Source of the DNA: an uncultured Rhizobiaceae group bacterium | GTDB taxonomy: Bacteria; Pseudomonadota; Alphaproteobacteria; Rhizobiales; Rhizobiaceae | Reading direction: 5' to 3' | DNA: 8,767 nucleotides | NCBI GenBank assembly: GCA_905479965.1 | Contig: CAJQOR010000028.1 | Span: forward strand, 1-8,767 | Notes under the pieces: model-generated | Database searches by the model: none | What the model saw: the letters and a program-made list of their open reading frames with translations, nothing else | Told to the model about the DNA's origin: nothing | In this document: positions 1 through 6,172 of the stretch, piece after piece | Numbering within the stretch: position 1 is the first letter of the stretch | How the letters are laid out: every line of letters starts with the position of its first letter | Program-made: the position numbers and the translations under genes

Positions 1-1327
1 CTAATGTGAAGAATTTCTTTTGCTCTTCGGGCACATTACCTAAGCTCATTGTGCGGGTGATATCTGTTGTTCCACATTCATATTGACCACCTGAATCAAC
101 AAGGATCATTTCGCCGCTTTTAAGCCCTCTGTTGCTGTCTTCATCCACTCTGTAATGGATGATCGCAGCATTTGGCCCAGAACCTGAAATCGTATCAAAA
201 GATATATCTTTGAGTTCATTACCATGTTTAGCGCCATATTCTGTGCGTATGGCTTCAAGCTTTTTGGCAACTTTGATTTCATCAAGTGTTTCTGGTGATT
301 GAGATTTGAGCCAGAAAATGAAACGGACCATCGCTGCGCCATCAATTTTGTGGGCAAGCACACTGCCTTTGATCTCAGCAGTATTCTTCACCGCTCTTGG
401 CAATTGCACTGGGTCTGGTCTGTTTATGATGCTGGCACCACGCTCTTTAAGGATCATAGAGATGGCATGAGATGCAGAATTTGCATCAAGGCTAACGGTT
501 AGTTTTTTATCACCAAGTTCTGATAAAGCGGTTTCAAATTCGCTTGGTGGCCTTAGATCCGCTAATTGATTGAGATAGGCTTCTTCTTCAATGCTGAGTT
601 TGCGCTTATCAATAAAGAGCTGCGGGATCTCATTGCTTGAGATAAGTGCACGCGACAACACAACGGGGGTGTTCATTACATCGTTACCGCGAATATTAAA
701 CAACCAAGCTATGGCTGTTGGGTCTGCGATCACAGTGGCATCATCACCTTTTTCGGTAAGCTCTGTTTGTAGCTGTTTGATTTTCACCTTGGCGAGTTTG
801 CCGCTATATTTATCTGGCTGAATGGATAAAGGTTCTAACGGTGCACTAGGTTGATCATCCCAAACTACATCTACCGGATTGGTTTTTAGTATGACAAGCT
901 CACCGTTGATAGCTTTCAAAGCTTCTTGTAATTTTTCTACGCTGGCACTTGGTAATATCCAAGGGTCTACCCCCAATCGTAGACCTTTTGGCGCATTGTC
1001 TTTGATCCATTTTGAAGGTGGATTTGATACCAGGTCGTCATAATCAAATACCTTCGCATCGCATTGTTTAGCAATTTGTGAGGTATACCGACCATCGGTG
1101 AATACGACTGCTTTATCTTTGAGTATAAGCGCAGAACCTGCGGAACCTGTAAAGCTGGTTAACCACGCAAGACGTTCCGCACAAGGGGGGATATATTCGC
1201 CAAGATACTCATCGCTTTTGGGTATGATAACCGCATCTATTTCCAATCCATCGAATAATTGGCGCAAAGCTGTAACGCGCGCTTTTGCAGTTTGAGGATG
1301 CGAAAGAGTGGCAAATTGCTGAAACAT
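1..1327 (-). CDS. pepP: Xaa-Pro aminopeptidase (aminopeptidase P, M24 family), C-terminus cut by window edge
   Basis: This metallopeptidase removes the N-terminal residue from peptides with proline in second position and acts in cytosolic peptide turnover. Hand translation gives 442 uninterrupted residues. The N-terminus reads MFQQFATLSHPQTAKARV. Two creatinase-like N-terminal domains follow (with FTGSAGSAL and FTDGRYT near residues 60-85), then the pita-bread catalytic domain. H391 in IIHYRV is the conserved active-site histidine, and D411 (DSGGQY) and D422 (GTTDITRT) are the first two metal ligands. The remaining His and two Glu ligands lie beyond base 1. The domain order fits the long (about 600-residue) three-domain form, so roughly 150-170 residues are missing. 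The start is ATG at 1327, with AGGA six bases upstream. The gene runs opposite to the DUF1127 gene. Family identity is certain; the symbol is the conventional one. Confidence 0.95.
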   Translation of the reverse strand, partial: MFQQFATLSHPQTAKARVTALRQLFDGLEIDAVIIPKSDEYLGEYIPPCAERLAWLTSFTGSAGSALILKDKAVVFTDGRYTSQIAKQCDAKVFDYDDLVSNPPSKWIKDNAPKGLRLGVDPWILPSASVEKLQEALKAINGELVILKTNPVDVVWDDQPSAPLEPLSIQPDKYSGKLAKVKIKQLQTELTEKGDDATVIADPTAIAWLFNIRGNDVMNTPVVLSRALISSNEIPQLFIDKRKLSIEEEAYLNQLADLRPPSEFETALSELGDKKLTVSLDANSASHAISMILKERGASIINRPDPVQLPRAVKNTAEIKGSVLAHKIDGAAMVRFIFWLKSQSPETLDEIKVAKKLEAIRTEYGAKHGNELKDISFDTISGSGPNAAIIHYRVDEDSNRGLKSGEMILVDSGGQYECGTTDITRTMSLGNVPEEQKKFFTL

Positions 1328-1436
1328 ATCAATTCCTAATAGCGAATAATTCAAAGCAGAACATAGCGTGGTGCGCAGATAAAATACAGCAATATTACCT
1401 ATGCGTTCATTGCATGGCTCATGTGTTGATATTGCG

Positions 1437-1465
1437 CTGCACAATTATTTTTTTTGCACTATATT
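1437..1465 (+). promoter_or_regulatory. Candidate sigma-70-type promoter for the DUF1127 gene
   Basis: CTGCAC at 1437-1442 and TATATT at 1460-1465 are separated by 17 bases. The -10 matches TATAAT at five of six positions, but the -35 is weak. It lies about 40 bases before the DUF1127 start in an A+T-rich stretch that includes a run of T. Inferred from pattern only. Confidence 0.3.
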
Positions 1466-1503
1466 GAAACTGTATCGGGTGGCAATGAACCACAGAAGGA
1501 ATT

Positions 1504-1683
1504 ATGAAAATGGCAAACTCACTTTTTAAATCCGCATTTGAGCGCATGATCAATGCACGCGAGCGTCAGGTTCGTCGTTATGTGAATGGCACACTTATTG
1601 GTCTTGACGATGCGACGCTAAAGTCAATTGGCCGTACGCGCGATGAAATTCGCAAAGAAGGCTATCAGCCTTACGGTGTTTAA
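1504..1683 (+). CDS. DUF1127 small basic protein
   Basis: This gene encodes 59 residues and is easily missed because of its size. The core RQVRRYVNGTLIGLDD, followed by ATLKSIGRTRDEIRKEG, is the classic DUF1127 (YjiS-like) pattern: an arginine-rich stretch, then L-x(2)-L-D-D-x(2)-L-x(2)-I-G-x-x-R-x-x-I. Members are abundant in alphaproteobacteria; some in Agrobacterium and Rhodobacter have been linked to RNA turnover and stress or phosphate responses. No role specific to this copy can be read here. AAGGA at 1496-1500 lies three bases before ATG 1504 and nine before the in-frame ATG at 1510, so translation may begin at the second ATG (MANSLFK). The gene stands alone between two minus-strand genes, with a candidate promoter upstream and a strong terminator downstream, so it is probably monocistronic. 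Confidence 0.88.
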   Translation: MKMANSLFKSAFERMINARERQVRRYVNGTLIGLDDATLKSIGRTRDEIRKEGYQPYGV

Positions 1684-1712
1684 TACCATTTGAGTTTAGA
1701 ACACGAAGATCG

Positions 1713-1736
1713 AAGCGGCCAATTGGCCGCTTTTTA
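1713..1736 (+). terminator. Rho-independent terminator after the DUF1127 gene
   Basis: A perfect eight-base-pair stem, AAGCGGCC / GGCCGCTT (1713-1720 and 1725-1732), surrounds an AATT centre and runs into a T tract at 1731-1735. It lies 30 bases after the DUF1127 stop. The same palindrome sits just beyond the prmA stop on the minus strand, but there it is followed by only two T residues, so it would terminate prmA poorly. Confidence 0.85.
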
Positions 1737-1750
1737 TTTGGGCGTTATAT

Positions 1751-2638
1751 TTATTTAAGAACGATGGTCACCCAGCCATTGCGCCAAATGGTTTGCTGAT
1801 GACCCAAACCCTCGCGATTAAACGCTGACAATACCTTGAGGCGTTGTTCGGACAAAATTCCAGATAAAATAACCGTACCGCCATGTTTAAGATTTTTGGT
1901 AATGTCAGGCGCCATGCGCATTAATGGTCGTGCCAAGATATTAGCAATGATCAGGCCAAATGGTCCTTTTTCTGCAAAAATTGGTGAATTGAAACCGTTG
2001 ACGGTTTTGCAATCTATTAAATGCCCAACCTGGTTGAACTTTGCATTGTGATGAGCTGTTTTCGTCGCAATAGGATCTATATCTGTTGCAAGGACTTTAG
2101 CGTGCGCGAGTTTTGCTGCCGCAATTGCCAACACTCCGCTGCCTGTGCCCAAATCTAAAATAGGCGAGAATCCACGTAAGTTATCATGTGATTTTTTGCC
2201 TGTAGCTTCAATCATCTCAAGACAACCAGCTGTGGTGCCGTGGTGGCCCGTACCAAATGCTTGTGCAGCGTTAATCTCAACAGAATGCTGATACGCCTTA
2301 ACGACATCGCGATCATGTGAGCCGTGGATGATAAATCGGCCTGTCTCAACCGGTGTTAAACCCTCAAGGGTATGAGACACCCAATCGATATCAGGAAGAA
2401 CTTCTGTGCTGATTTCTAAATCAAAACCAGATGCGCTTAGAACCTTTTGAAGACGCGTGTTTGCATCTTCTTGAGTTTCGTCATCAACATAGACGGATGC
2501 ATTCCAGATTTTAGCATCTTCATCGATCTCAGTCGTGGAAATAGCAAAACCATCATCCTCAAACTTGATTTCTAATAGATCAAGCAGAGTATGGGCGGTG
2601 TCCTCGTCAGTTGTGACATGTAAACGGATTTGTGGCAT
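1751..2638 (-). CDS. prmA: Ribosomal protein L11 methyltransferase
   Basis: PrmA is a cytosolic S-adenosylmethionine-dependent enzyme that methylates ribosomal protein L11 on several amino groups. The 295-residue product is full length. An N-terminal L11-recognition domain spans roughly residues 1-90. Next come the linker and active-site segment AFGTGHHGTT (127-136), the Rossmann motif I LDLGTGSGVLAIAAAKL (161-177), the cofactor acidic loop DIDP (186-189), and NILARPL (233-239), the usual PrmA version of the catalytic NPPY-like motif. LSGIL (259-263) is also family-typical. The start is ATG 2638, preceded on its strand by AGGGA about eight bases upstream. It lies 167 bases downstream of the SCO1/SenC gene on the same strand, far enough to allow its own promoter, and two TATCGCGCTT repeats sit just upstream. 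Confidence 0.96.
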   Translation of the reverse strand: MPQIRLHVTTDEDTAHTLLDLLEIKFEDDGFAISTTEIDEDAKIWNASVYVDDETQEDANTRLQKVLSASGFDLEISTEVLPDIDWVSHTLEGLTPVETGRFIIHGSHDRDVVKAYQHSVEINAAQAFGTGHHGTTAGCLEMIEATGKKSHDNLRGFSPILDLGTGSGVLAIAAAKLAHAKVLATDIDPIATKTAHHNAKFNQVGHLIDCKTVNGFNSPIFAEKGPFGLIIANILARPLMRMAPDITKNLKHGGTVILSGILSEQRLKVLSAFNREGLGHQQTIWRNGWVTIVLK

Positions 2639-2651
2639 GAAATATCCCTTG

Positions 2652-2680
2652 TATCGCGCTTAAAAAACTATATCGCGCTT
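2652..2680. repeat. Pair of 10-base direct repeats upstream of prmA
   Basis: TATCGCGCTT occurs at 2652-2661 and again at 2671-2680, 19 bases apart start to start, close to two helical turns. The pair lies 14-42 bases upstream of the prmA start codon, where a regulator or the 5' untranslated region could use it. The repeat is seen directly; any function is inferred. Confidence 0.4.
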
Positions 2681-2805
2681 TGCTGGGGTCTATTTGGCAC
2701 GGCTAATGTTAGAGGTAAAGTGGGATGGTTGTATAATCTGAAAATGCTGACGATTTATCATTCGCCAGTCTGTGTCATTTCAATTGTTGAACCTTTGTTG
2801 GGCGC

Positions 2806-3402
2806 CTAGCCTTCAACCAGATTTTTAAGTTTTTGAATAGCTGTGTCTGGATTTTCGCCATAAGCGATGGTGCTCTTAAAACGACCGCCATTGTTGAACA
2901 AAAGCACCGAAGCGGTATGATCCATGGTATAATCGCCATCAGGATCATTTGCATCCAATGGCACTTTCTTGAAATAGACTTTAAAATCGCGCAACATGGC
3001 AGACACATCGTCCAAAGGTCCGGTAATGCCTTTAACGCGATCTGTGACGTTGCTGACATAAGTATTCAATATCTCAGCGGTATCTTTTTCAGGATCAACA
3101 CTTACAAAGTAAGCATTGATTTTTTCCCCCGATGGGTCAGCTGCATCCAACCATCCATCAAGTTCATAGAGTGTCGTTGGGCATATTTCAGGGCAATGTG
3201 TGAAACCAAAAAACACCGCTGCTGGTTTTTCTGCAAAAGCGGCTTCGGTAATCTCAGCACCGTTTTGATCTATCAGCTTAAATGGACCACCAAAGGCTGC
3301 TTCATTTGACGTGGTATTTTTTGTCCAATCAAAGCTAACTGCAACCATTCCAACAGCTATAACTGCGATAAGCGACCAAAGTACGATGCGAAAGGTTTTC
3401 AT
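2806..3402 (-). CDS. SCO1/SenC family copper-binding thioredoxin-like protein
   Basis: SCO proteins are membrane-anchored, thioredoxin-fold proteins that help deliver copper to the CuA centre of cytochrome c oxidase and act in periplasmic thiol chemistry. The 198-residue product has one N-terminal membrane anchor (about residues 5-24), then the fold with FFGFTHCPEICPTTL. C70 and C74 form the CxxxC copper site, and H162 in DHTASVLLFNNGG is the third ligand, so the metal site is complete. The start is ATG 3402, with GAGGA four bases upstream. The frame stays open to 3582, but that would add 60 residues before the membrane anchor, and no ribosome binding site supports it. The gene is divergent from the GST-like gene. 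No oxidase genes are nearby, so the partner oxidase is encoded elsewhere. Confidence 0.94.
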   Translation of the reverse strand: MKTFRIVLWSLIAVIAVGMVAVSFDWTKNTTSNEAAFGGPFKLIDQNGAEITEAAFAEKPAAVFFGFTHCPEICPTTLYELDGWLDAADPSGEKINAYFVSVDPEKDTAEILNTYVSNVTDRVKGITGPLDDVSAMLRDFKVYFKKVPLDANDPDGDYTMDHTASVLLFNNGGRFKSTIAYGENPDTAIQKLKNLVEG

Positions 3403-3470
3403 GATGTCCTCGAATGTAAGAATTTGCAGCAACTTAGCGATTGATATCTTATAAGTCTTGAGGGCAAAGT

Positions 3471-3498
3471 GCCTCACCTCATCACGATTAAGTGAGGC
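3471..3498. repeat. Inverted repeat in the divergent SCO/GST intergenic region
   Basis: GCCTCAC (3471-3477) and GTGAGGC (3492-3498) form a perfect seven-base inverted repeat with a 14-base spacer. It lies between the divergent SCO1/SenC and GST-like genes, where an operator acting on either gene could sit. No T tract follows, so a terminator is unlikely. Function is inferred from position only. Confidence 0.3.
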
Positions 3499-3561
3499 TT
3501 GATTGCTATTGTAAAAGGAAGGCAATATTTTAACCGTGAACCAGGTGCGAAGCTGCAAATT

Positions 3562-4239
3562 ATGAATATGTCCATGAGCCATCCAATTTTCTATTCTTTT
3601 CGAAGGTGCCCCTATGCGATGCGCGCACGATTAGCGCTTAACTCAAGCAAGCTAGGTGTCGAATTAAGAGAAATCATTCTCCGTGATAAGCCCGAGCATA
3701 TGCTTGAAGTTTCACCCAAGGGTACAGTTCCGGTTATGATTTTACCCGAAGGTAAGGTGATCGATGAAAGTTTGGATGTCATGCTCTATGCTTTGGGGCA
3801 AAATGACCCCGAGCGCTTGATCGATCAGGATACTGCGAACTTGGATGAAATGCTGTCGCTTATTGCACAGTTTGATGGACCGTTTAAAACGGCGTTAGAT
3901 CGGTATAAATATGCCAATCGACATGAAAATGTTGATGTGGAAGATGAACGGCAAATAGCATCTGAATATTTGATGAAACTTGAAGCCATGCTTGGAAAGG
4001 GTGGGGGATATCTATTCGATCATCGCGTTACTCTGGCTGATTTGGCGATATTTCCCTTCGTACGACAGTTCGCAAATGTCGATAAGGATTGGTTTGATGG
4101 CAAGCCCTGGCCAAATCTAATCAAAGCTCTTGAAAGCTTTGTAACCTCGGATCGTTTTTTGTCTATCATGGAAAAATACCCGAAATGGCAAGAGGGCGAT
4201 CAAGCCACTTACTTTGGATCATGTGGGAGGGAAAAATAA
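3562..4239 (+). CDS. Glutathione S-transferase family protein
   Basis: The product is a soluble cytosolic protein of 225 residues. The N-terminal thioredoxin-like domain opens with IFYSFRRCPYAMRARLAL, where C16-P-Y-A is a redox-type active site rather than the Ser/Tyr of classical GSTs. It continues with the cis-proline segment KGTVPVMILPEG and the glutathione-binding IDESLDVMLYAL. An all-helical C-terminal domain follows (LFDHRVTLADLAIFPFVRQF). Reduction or deglutathionylation chemistry is therefore likely, but the substrate is unknown. Start choice is uncertain: ATG 3562 has only a weak GAAG upstream, and ATG 3568 and 3574 follow in frame. The frame also runs back to a TTG at 3499, but that would place about 21 extra residues before the fold. 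The stop is three bases before yjbQ, indicating one transcript. Confidence 0.88.
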   Translation: MNMSMSHPIFYSFRRCPYAMRARLALNSSKLGVELREIILRDKPEHMLEVSPKGTVPVMILPEGKVIDESLDVMLYALGQNDPERLIDQDTANLDEMLSLIAQFDGPFKTALDRYKYANRHENVDVEDERQIASEYLMKLEAMLGKGGGYLFDHRVTLADLAIFPFVRQFANVDKDWFDGKPWPNLIKALESFVTSDRFLSIMEKYPKWQEGDQATYFGSCGREK

Positions 4240-4242
4240 ATC

Positions 4243-4662
4243 ATGCAAACGACCGTTCATCTACACACCCAAGGTTCCGGCTTATATGAGTTTACTCATG
4301 AGGCTGTTGAATTTGTGCAATGCGCTGGGGTTGAAAGCGGTCTTTTAACAGTGTTTGTCAGGCATACGTCTTGTTCGCTGCTTATTCAAGAAAATGCAGA
4401 TCCAGATGTGCGATTTGATTTAGACAGTTTTTTCAAACGTCTTGTACCGCGCACGGATCACCCATCGATGAGTTGGGTGCGCCACACAATGGAGGGCCCT
4501 GACGATATGCCCGCGCATATAAAGGCTGCCATGATGCCAGTTTCGCTTTCCATTCCAATTTCAAATCATCGGCCTGTTTTGGGCACGTGGCAGGGGATAT
4601 ATCTGTTTGAGCATCGGGACCATCCGCATGATCGACACATAATTTTGCACTTAAGTAGTTGA
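4243..4662 (+). CDS. yjbQ: YjbQ family protein (UPF0047, secondary thiamine-phosphate synthase-like)
   Basis: The 139-residue product covers the whole single-domain family. Conserved blocks seen are VRHTSCSLLIQENADPDV (39-56), HTMEGPDDMPAHIK (81-94) and LGTWQGIYLFEHR (113-125). H41, E50, H81, E84 and H92 are candidate metal or active-site residues. E. coli YjbQ has weak thiamine-phosphate synthase activity in genetic tests, but the true role of the family is unsettled. The usual HTSAS motif reads HTSCS here, a mild variation. The ribosome binding site GGGAGGG (4225-4231) lies inside the last codons of the GST-like gene, and only three bases separate that stop from this ATG, so the two genes are very probably co-transcribed. 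Confidence 0.93.
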   Translation: MQTTVHLHTQGSGLYEFTHEAVEFVQCAGVESGLLTVFVRHTSCSLLIQENADPDVRFDLDSFFKRLVPRTDHPSMSWVRHTMEGPDDMPAHIKAAMMPVSLSIPISNHRPVLGTWQGIYLFEHRDHPHDRHIILHLSS

Positions 4663-4668
4663 AACATA

Positions 4669-4723
4669 ATGATTTAAATCATGTGAACTGAATATGAACG
4701 ACAAGTTCTGATTTGGTTCAGTT
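4669..4723. promoter_or_regulatory. Palindrome and nested inverted repeats upstream of the secreted basic protein gene
   Basis: A perfect 14-base palindrome, ATGATTTAAATCAT, occupies 4669-4682. Next to it AACTGAA (4686-4692) pairs with TTCAGTT (4717-4723), enclosing GAAC/GTTC (4696-4699 and 4705-4708). The cluster begins seven bases after the yjbQ stop and ends 45 bases before the next start codon. No T tract follows, so an operator is a better guess than a terminator. Symmetry is seen; function is inferred. Confidence 0.3.
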
Positions 4724-4767
4724 GAGTTTGACTAGATTTCAGTCATGCAAATCACTGGAGGTCTATT

Positions 4768-5142
4768 ATGTTTAACCAATTAAAGAAAAGCTTCATCGCT
4801 ATCGTTATATCCGCAGCAACACTTGGTGCAGGTGCGCAATCAGCATCAGCTGGTGGTGTTACATTTGAATTCCGTTATGGTCATCACGGCCATGGTCCGG
4901 TCGTTCGAATTAATCCTGAGCACCGCAAGCGTTTCAACCCGCCAAGCTCGCGCAACTTTTATTGTTCGCCACGAAAAGCCGTTAAAAAGGCCCGTAAGAG
5001 ATTTGGTGTTAGACATGCGAAAATTGTACGCGCCAACCATCGCAAGATCGTTGTAAGAGGCTTTAAGCGCGGACATCGTGTGAAGGTGGTATTTGCCAAT
5101 GACCGTGGCTGTCCTGTGATCGCCAGACGTGCGGTTTGGTAA
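4768..5142 (+). CDS. Small secreted basic protein, function unknown
   Basis: The product has 124 residues. The N-terminus has a clear Sec signal peptide (KK at 6-7, hydrophobic core about 9-22, likely cleavage after ASA at residue 28), so the mature protein of about 96 residues is periplasmic or exported. It begins with a Gly/His-rich patch (YGHHGHG, 37-43) and continues as a very Arg/Lys-rich domain containing CSPRKAVKKARKRFGV, KIVRANHRKIVVRG and VVFANDRGCPVI. C66 and C115 are the only cysteines and could form a disulfide. The helix-then-strands pattern resembles a PepSY-like unit, and similar CSPRKA...GCPVI proteins occur in rhizobia to my recollection; neither point was checked. GGAGG (4757-4761) lies six bases before the ATG. 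The gene has its own terminator. Confidence 0.8.
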   Translation: MFNQLKKSFIAIVISAATLGAGAQSASAGGVTFEFRYGHHGHGPVVRINPEHRKRFNPPSSRNFYCSPRKAVKKARKRFGVRHAKIVRANHRKIVVRGFKRGHRVKVVFANDRGCPVIARRAVW

Positions 5143-5162
5143 GATAACCATTTAAATCAAAA

Positions 5163-5191
5163 ACCCCGGTGTCGATAACCGGGGTTTTTTT
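5163..5191. terminator. Bidirectional terminator between convergent genes
   Basis: ACCCCGGT (5163-5170) and ACCGGGGT (5178-5185) form an eight-base-pair stem with the loop GTCGATA. A run of T (5185-5191) follows on the plus strand, and a run of A (5159-5163) precedes it, which gives T on the minus strand. It therefore serves both the secreted-protein gene ending at 5142 and the SIMPL gene ending at 5198. Confidence 0.93.
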
Positions 5192-5197
5192 GTTGGA

Positions 5198-5926
5198 TTA
5201 TTGGTCGAGTTCAAAGGTTACATTCACGGTGATGCGATAGGTATTTTCACCGCTTGCAATGGGAACAGCATCGCTTTCTGCCATTGCCATTTTAGCAACC
5301 TGACCACGCAACATGGGCTGCGGTGATGGAGTAAACGATTGCTCGCTAATTTGACGAATTGAACCGATTTCAATGCCCGCAGCTTGGGTCAAAACGTTAG
5401 CCTTTTCGATCGCGCTTTTCATAGCTTCCGCGCGTGCCTGCATTTGCAATGGCTTTGGGTCTGAATTACCAAAGGAGATGTTACCGCCTTCATTCACCCC
5501 AAGCGTTACAGATTTATCTAAAACTTCGCCAACGCGAGCAAGGTCGCGAATGCGGATGGCGAGTGAATTGGACACGCGATAAGCCACGATCCTAGGTGAT
5601 TTTATCTGATTGTTATTGTTGGGATAAATGTACCTTGGGTGAATTGAGAAATTTGACGTTTGTAGATCTTTATCCTCAATACCAAATTCTTTCATCGCAT
5701 CAAGTATGTCATTCATCGCTGAATTGTTGTCAGACAATGCGCTTTTAGCCGTTTCAGCTTCGCGCAAAACAGTGAGATTGATTGTCGCCATATCAGGAGC
5801 TGCATTGATAATTCCAACGCCGGTAACCGATATTGTACCTGTCTTGTTTTCTTCGCCAGACGCAAGCGCTGTTGTTGCAAGCATAGCTGAGATAACCAGT
5901 GATGTGAGGGTAAAGTGTTTTCGCAA
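5198..5926 (-). CDS. omp28: SIMPL-domain (DUF541) periplasmic protein, BP26/Omp28-like
   Basis: The 242-residue product belongs to the SIMPL family and matches remembered segments of the Brucella periplasmic immunogen BP26/Omp28: ISVTGVGIINAAPDMA, GIEDKDLQTSNFSI, LDKSVTLGVNEGGN and the C-terminal VPIASGENTYRITVNVTFEL. BP26 forms a channel-like oligomer in the periplasm; its cellular role remains poorly known. A signal peptide is present (RKHFTLTSLVISAMLATTALA, likely cleavage around residue 22). No ATG fits. TTG 5926 puts the signal peptide at the very N-terminus and has GGAG eight bases upstream. A second in-frame TTG at 5971 would add 15 polar residues before the signal. The gene is divergent from the tRNA and converges on the secreted basic protein gene. 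Confidence 0.92.
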   Translation of the reverse strand: MRKHFTLTSLVISAMLATTALASGEENKTGTISVTGVGIINAAPDMATINLTVLREAETAKSALSDNNSAMNDILDAMKEFGIEDKDLQTSNFSIHPRYIYPNNNNQIKSPRIVAYRVSNSLAIRIRDLARVGEVLDKSVTLGVNEGGNISFGNSDPKPLQMQARAEAMKSAIEKANVLTQAAGIEIGSIRQISEQSFTPSPQPMLRGQVAKMAMAESDAVPIASGENTYRITVNVTFELDQ

Positions 5927-5934
5927 AATTATGG

Positions 5935-5938
5935 CTCC
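5935..5938 (-). promoter_or_regulatory. Ribosome binding site that decides the TTG start of the SIMPL gene
   Basis: On the minus strand GGAG lies eight bases upstream of TTG 5926. No comparable site precedes the in-frame TTG at 5971, and no in-frame ATG precedes the signal peptide. This supports a non-ATG start at 5926. Confidence 0.6.
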
Positions 5939-6078
5939 ATTACATTCATCAATTCTCGACCTAATTTGCAAAACAATGTGCGCTTAATAGGGCGAAGAAT
6001 TGTGATCTTTACATTTTTAGACTAGACGCGTCCACGTTCGTACGGCATAAGCTGTCTTCGATGCACATCATCATGGTG

Positions 6079-6155
6079 GGGCCTGTAGCTCAGTTGGTTA
6101 GAGCCGGCGGCTCATAACCGCTTGGTCGGGGGTTCGAATCCCTCCGGGCCCACCA
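6079..6155 (+). tRNA. tRNA with CAU anticodon (tRNA-Ile2, lysidine type, favoured over tRNA-Met)
   Basis: The 77-base gene folds completely: acceptor GGGCCTG / CGGGCCC, D arm GCTC...GAGC, anticodon stem GGCGG / CCGCT with loop CTCATAA (anticodon CAT at 6113-6115), variable loop TGGTC, T stem GGGGG / CCCTC with loop TTCGAAT (one G-U pair), discriminator A and encoded CCA. The C4-G69 and C5-G68 pairs match features that TilS uses to recognise tRNA-Ile2 in E. coli, and the CTCATAA...TTGGTC section resembles E. coli ileX. The CAU anticodon alone cannot separate Ile2 from elongator Met, and automated pipelines often call such genes tRNA-Met. The 3' end is the attachment site of the element downstream. 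No clear terminator follows within the element. Confidence 0.96.
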
Positions 6156-6172
6156 ATCTTCAATTAAATCAA
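6141..6172 (+). repeat. Attachment-site-like repeat, tRNA side
   Basis: These 32 bases cover the last 15 bases of the tRNA (3' T-stem, acceptor 3' strand, CCA) and 17 bases beyond. They recur at 7395-7426 in the same orientation with one mismatch (T6165 versus G7419). The first 24 positions are identical. A direct repeat of a tRNA 3' end is the standard footprint of site-specific integration by a tyrosine recombinase. Confidence 0.85.

Noticed and set aside
2833..3309. Long plus-strand open frame of 158 codons opposite the SCO1/SenC gene.
   Set aside because: It is antisense to a gene with complete family motifs, its translation resembles no protein family, and no start signal supports it.
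3499..3561. Upstream TTG start for the GST-like protein, and an out-of-frame GTG at 3536 following a GGAAGG site.
   Set aside because: The TTG adds residues outside the thioredoxin fold and lacks a ribosome binding site, and the GTG is not in the GST frame. The GGAAGG remains unexplained.
2806..3582. Longer 258-residue version of the SCO1/SenC protein starting at 3582.
   Set aside because: It would place 60 polar residues before the membrane anchor and overlap the GST-like start; ATG 3402 has a good ribosome binding site.
4846..5151. Minus-strand 101-codon frame opposite the secreted basic protein gene.
   Set aside because: The plus-strand gene has a signal peptide, a ribosome binding site and a terminator; the opposite frame has none.
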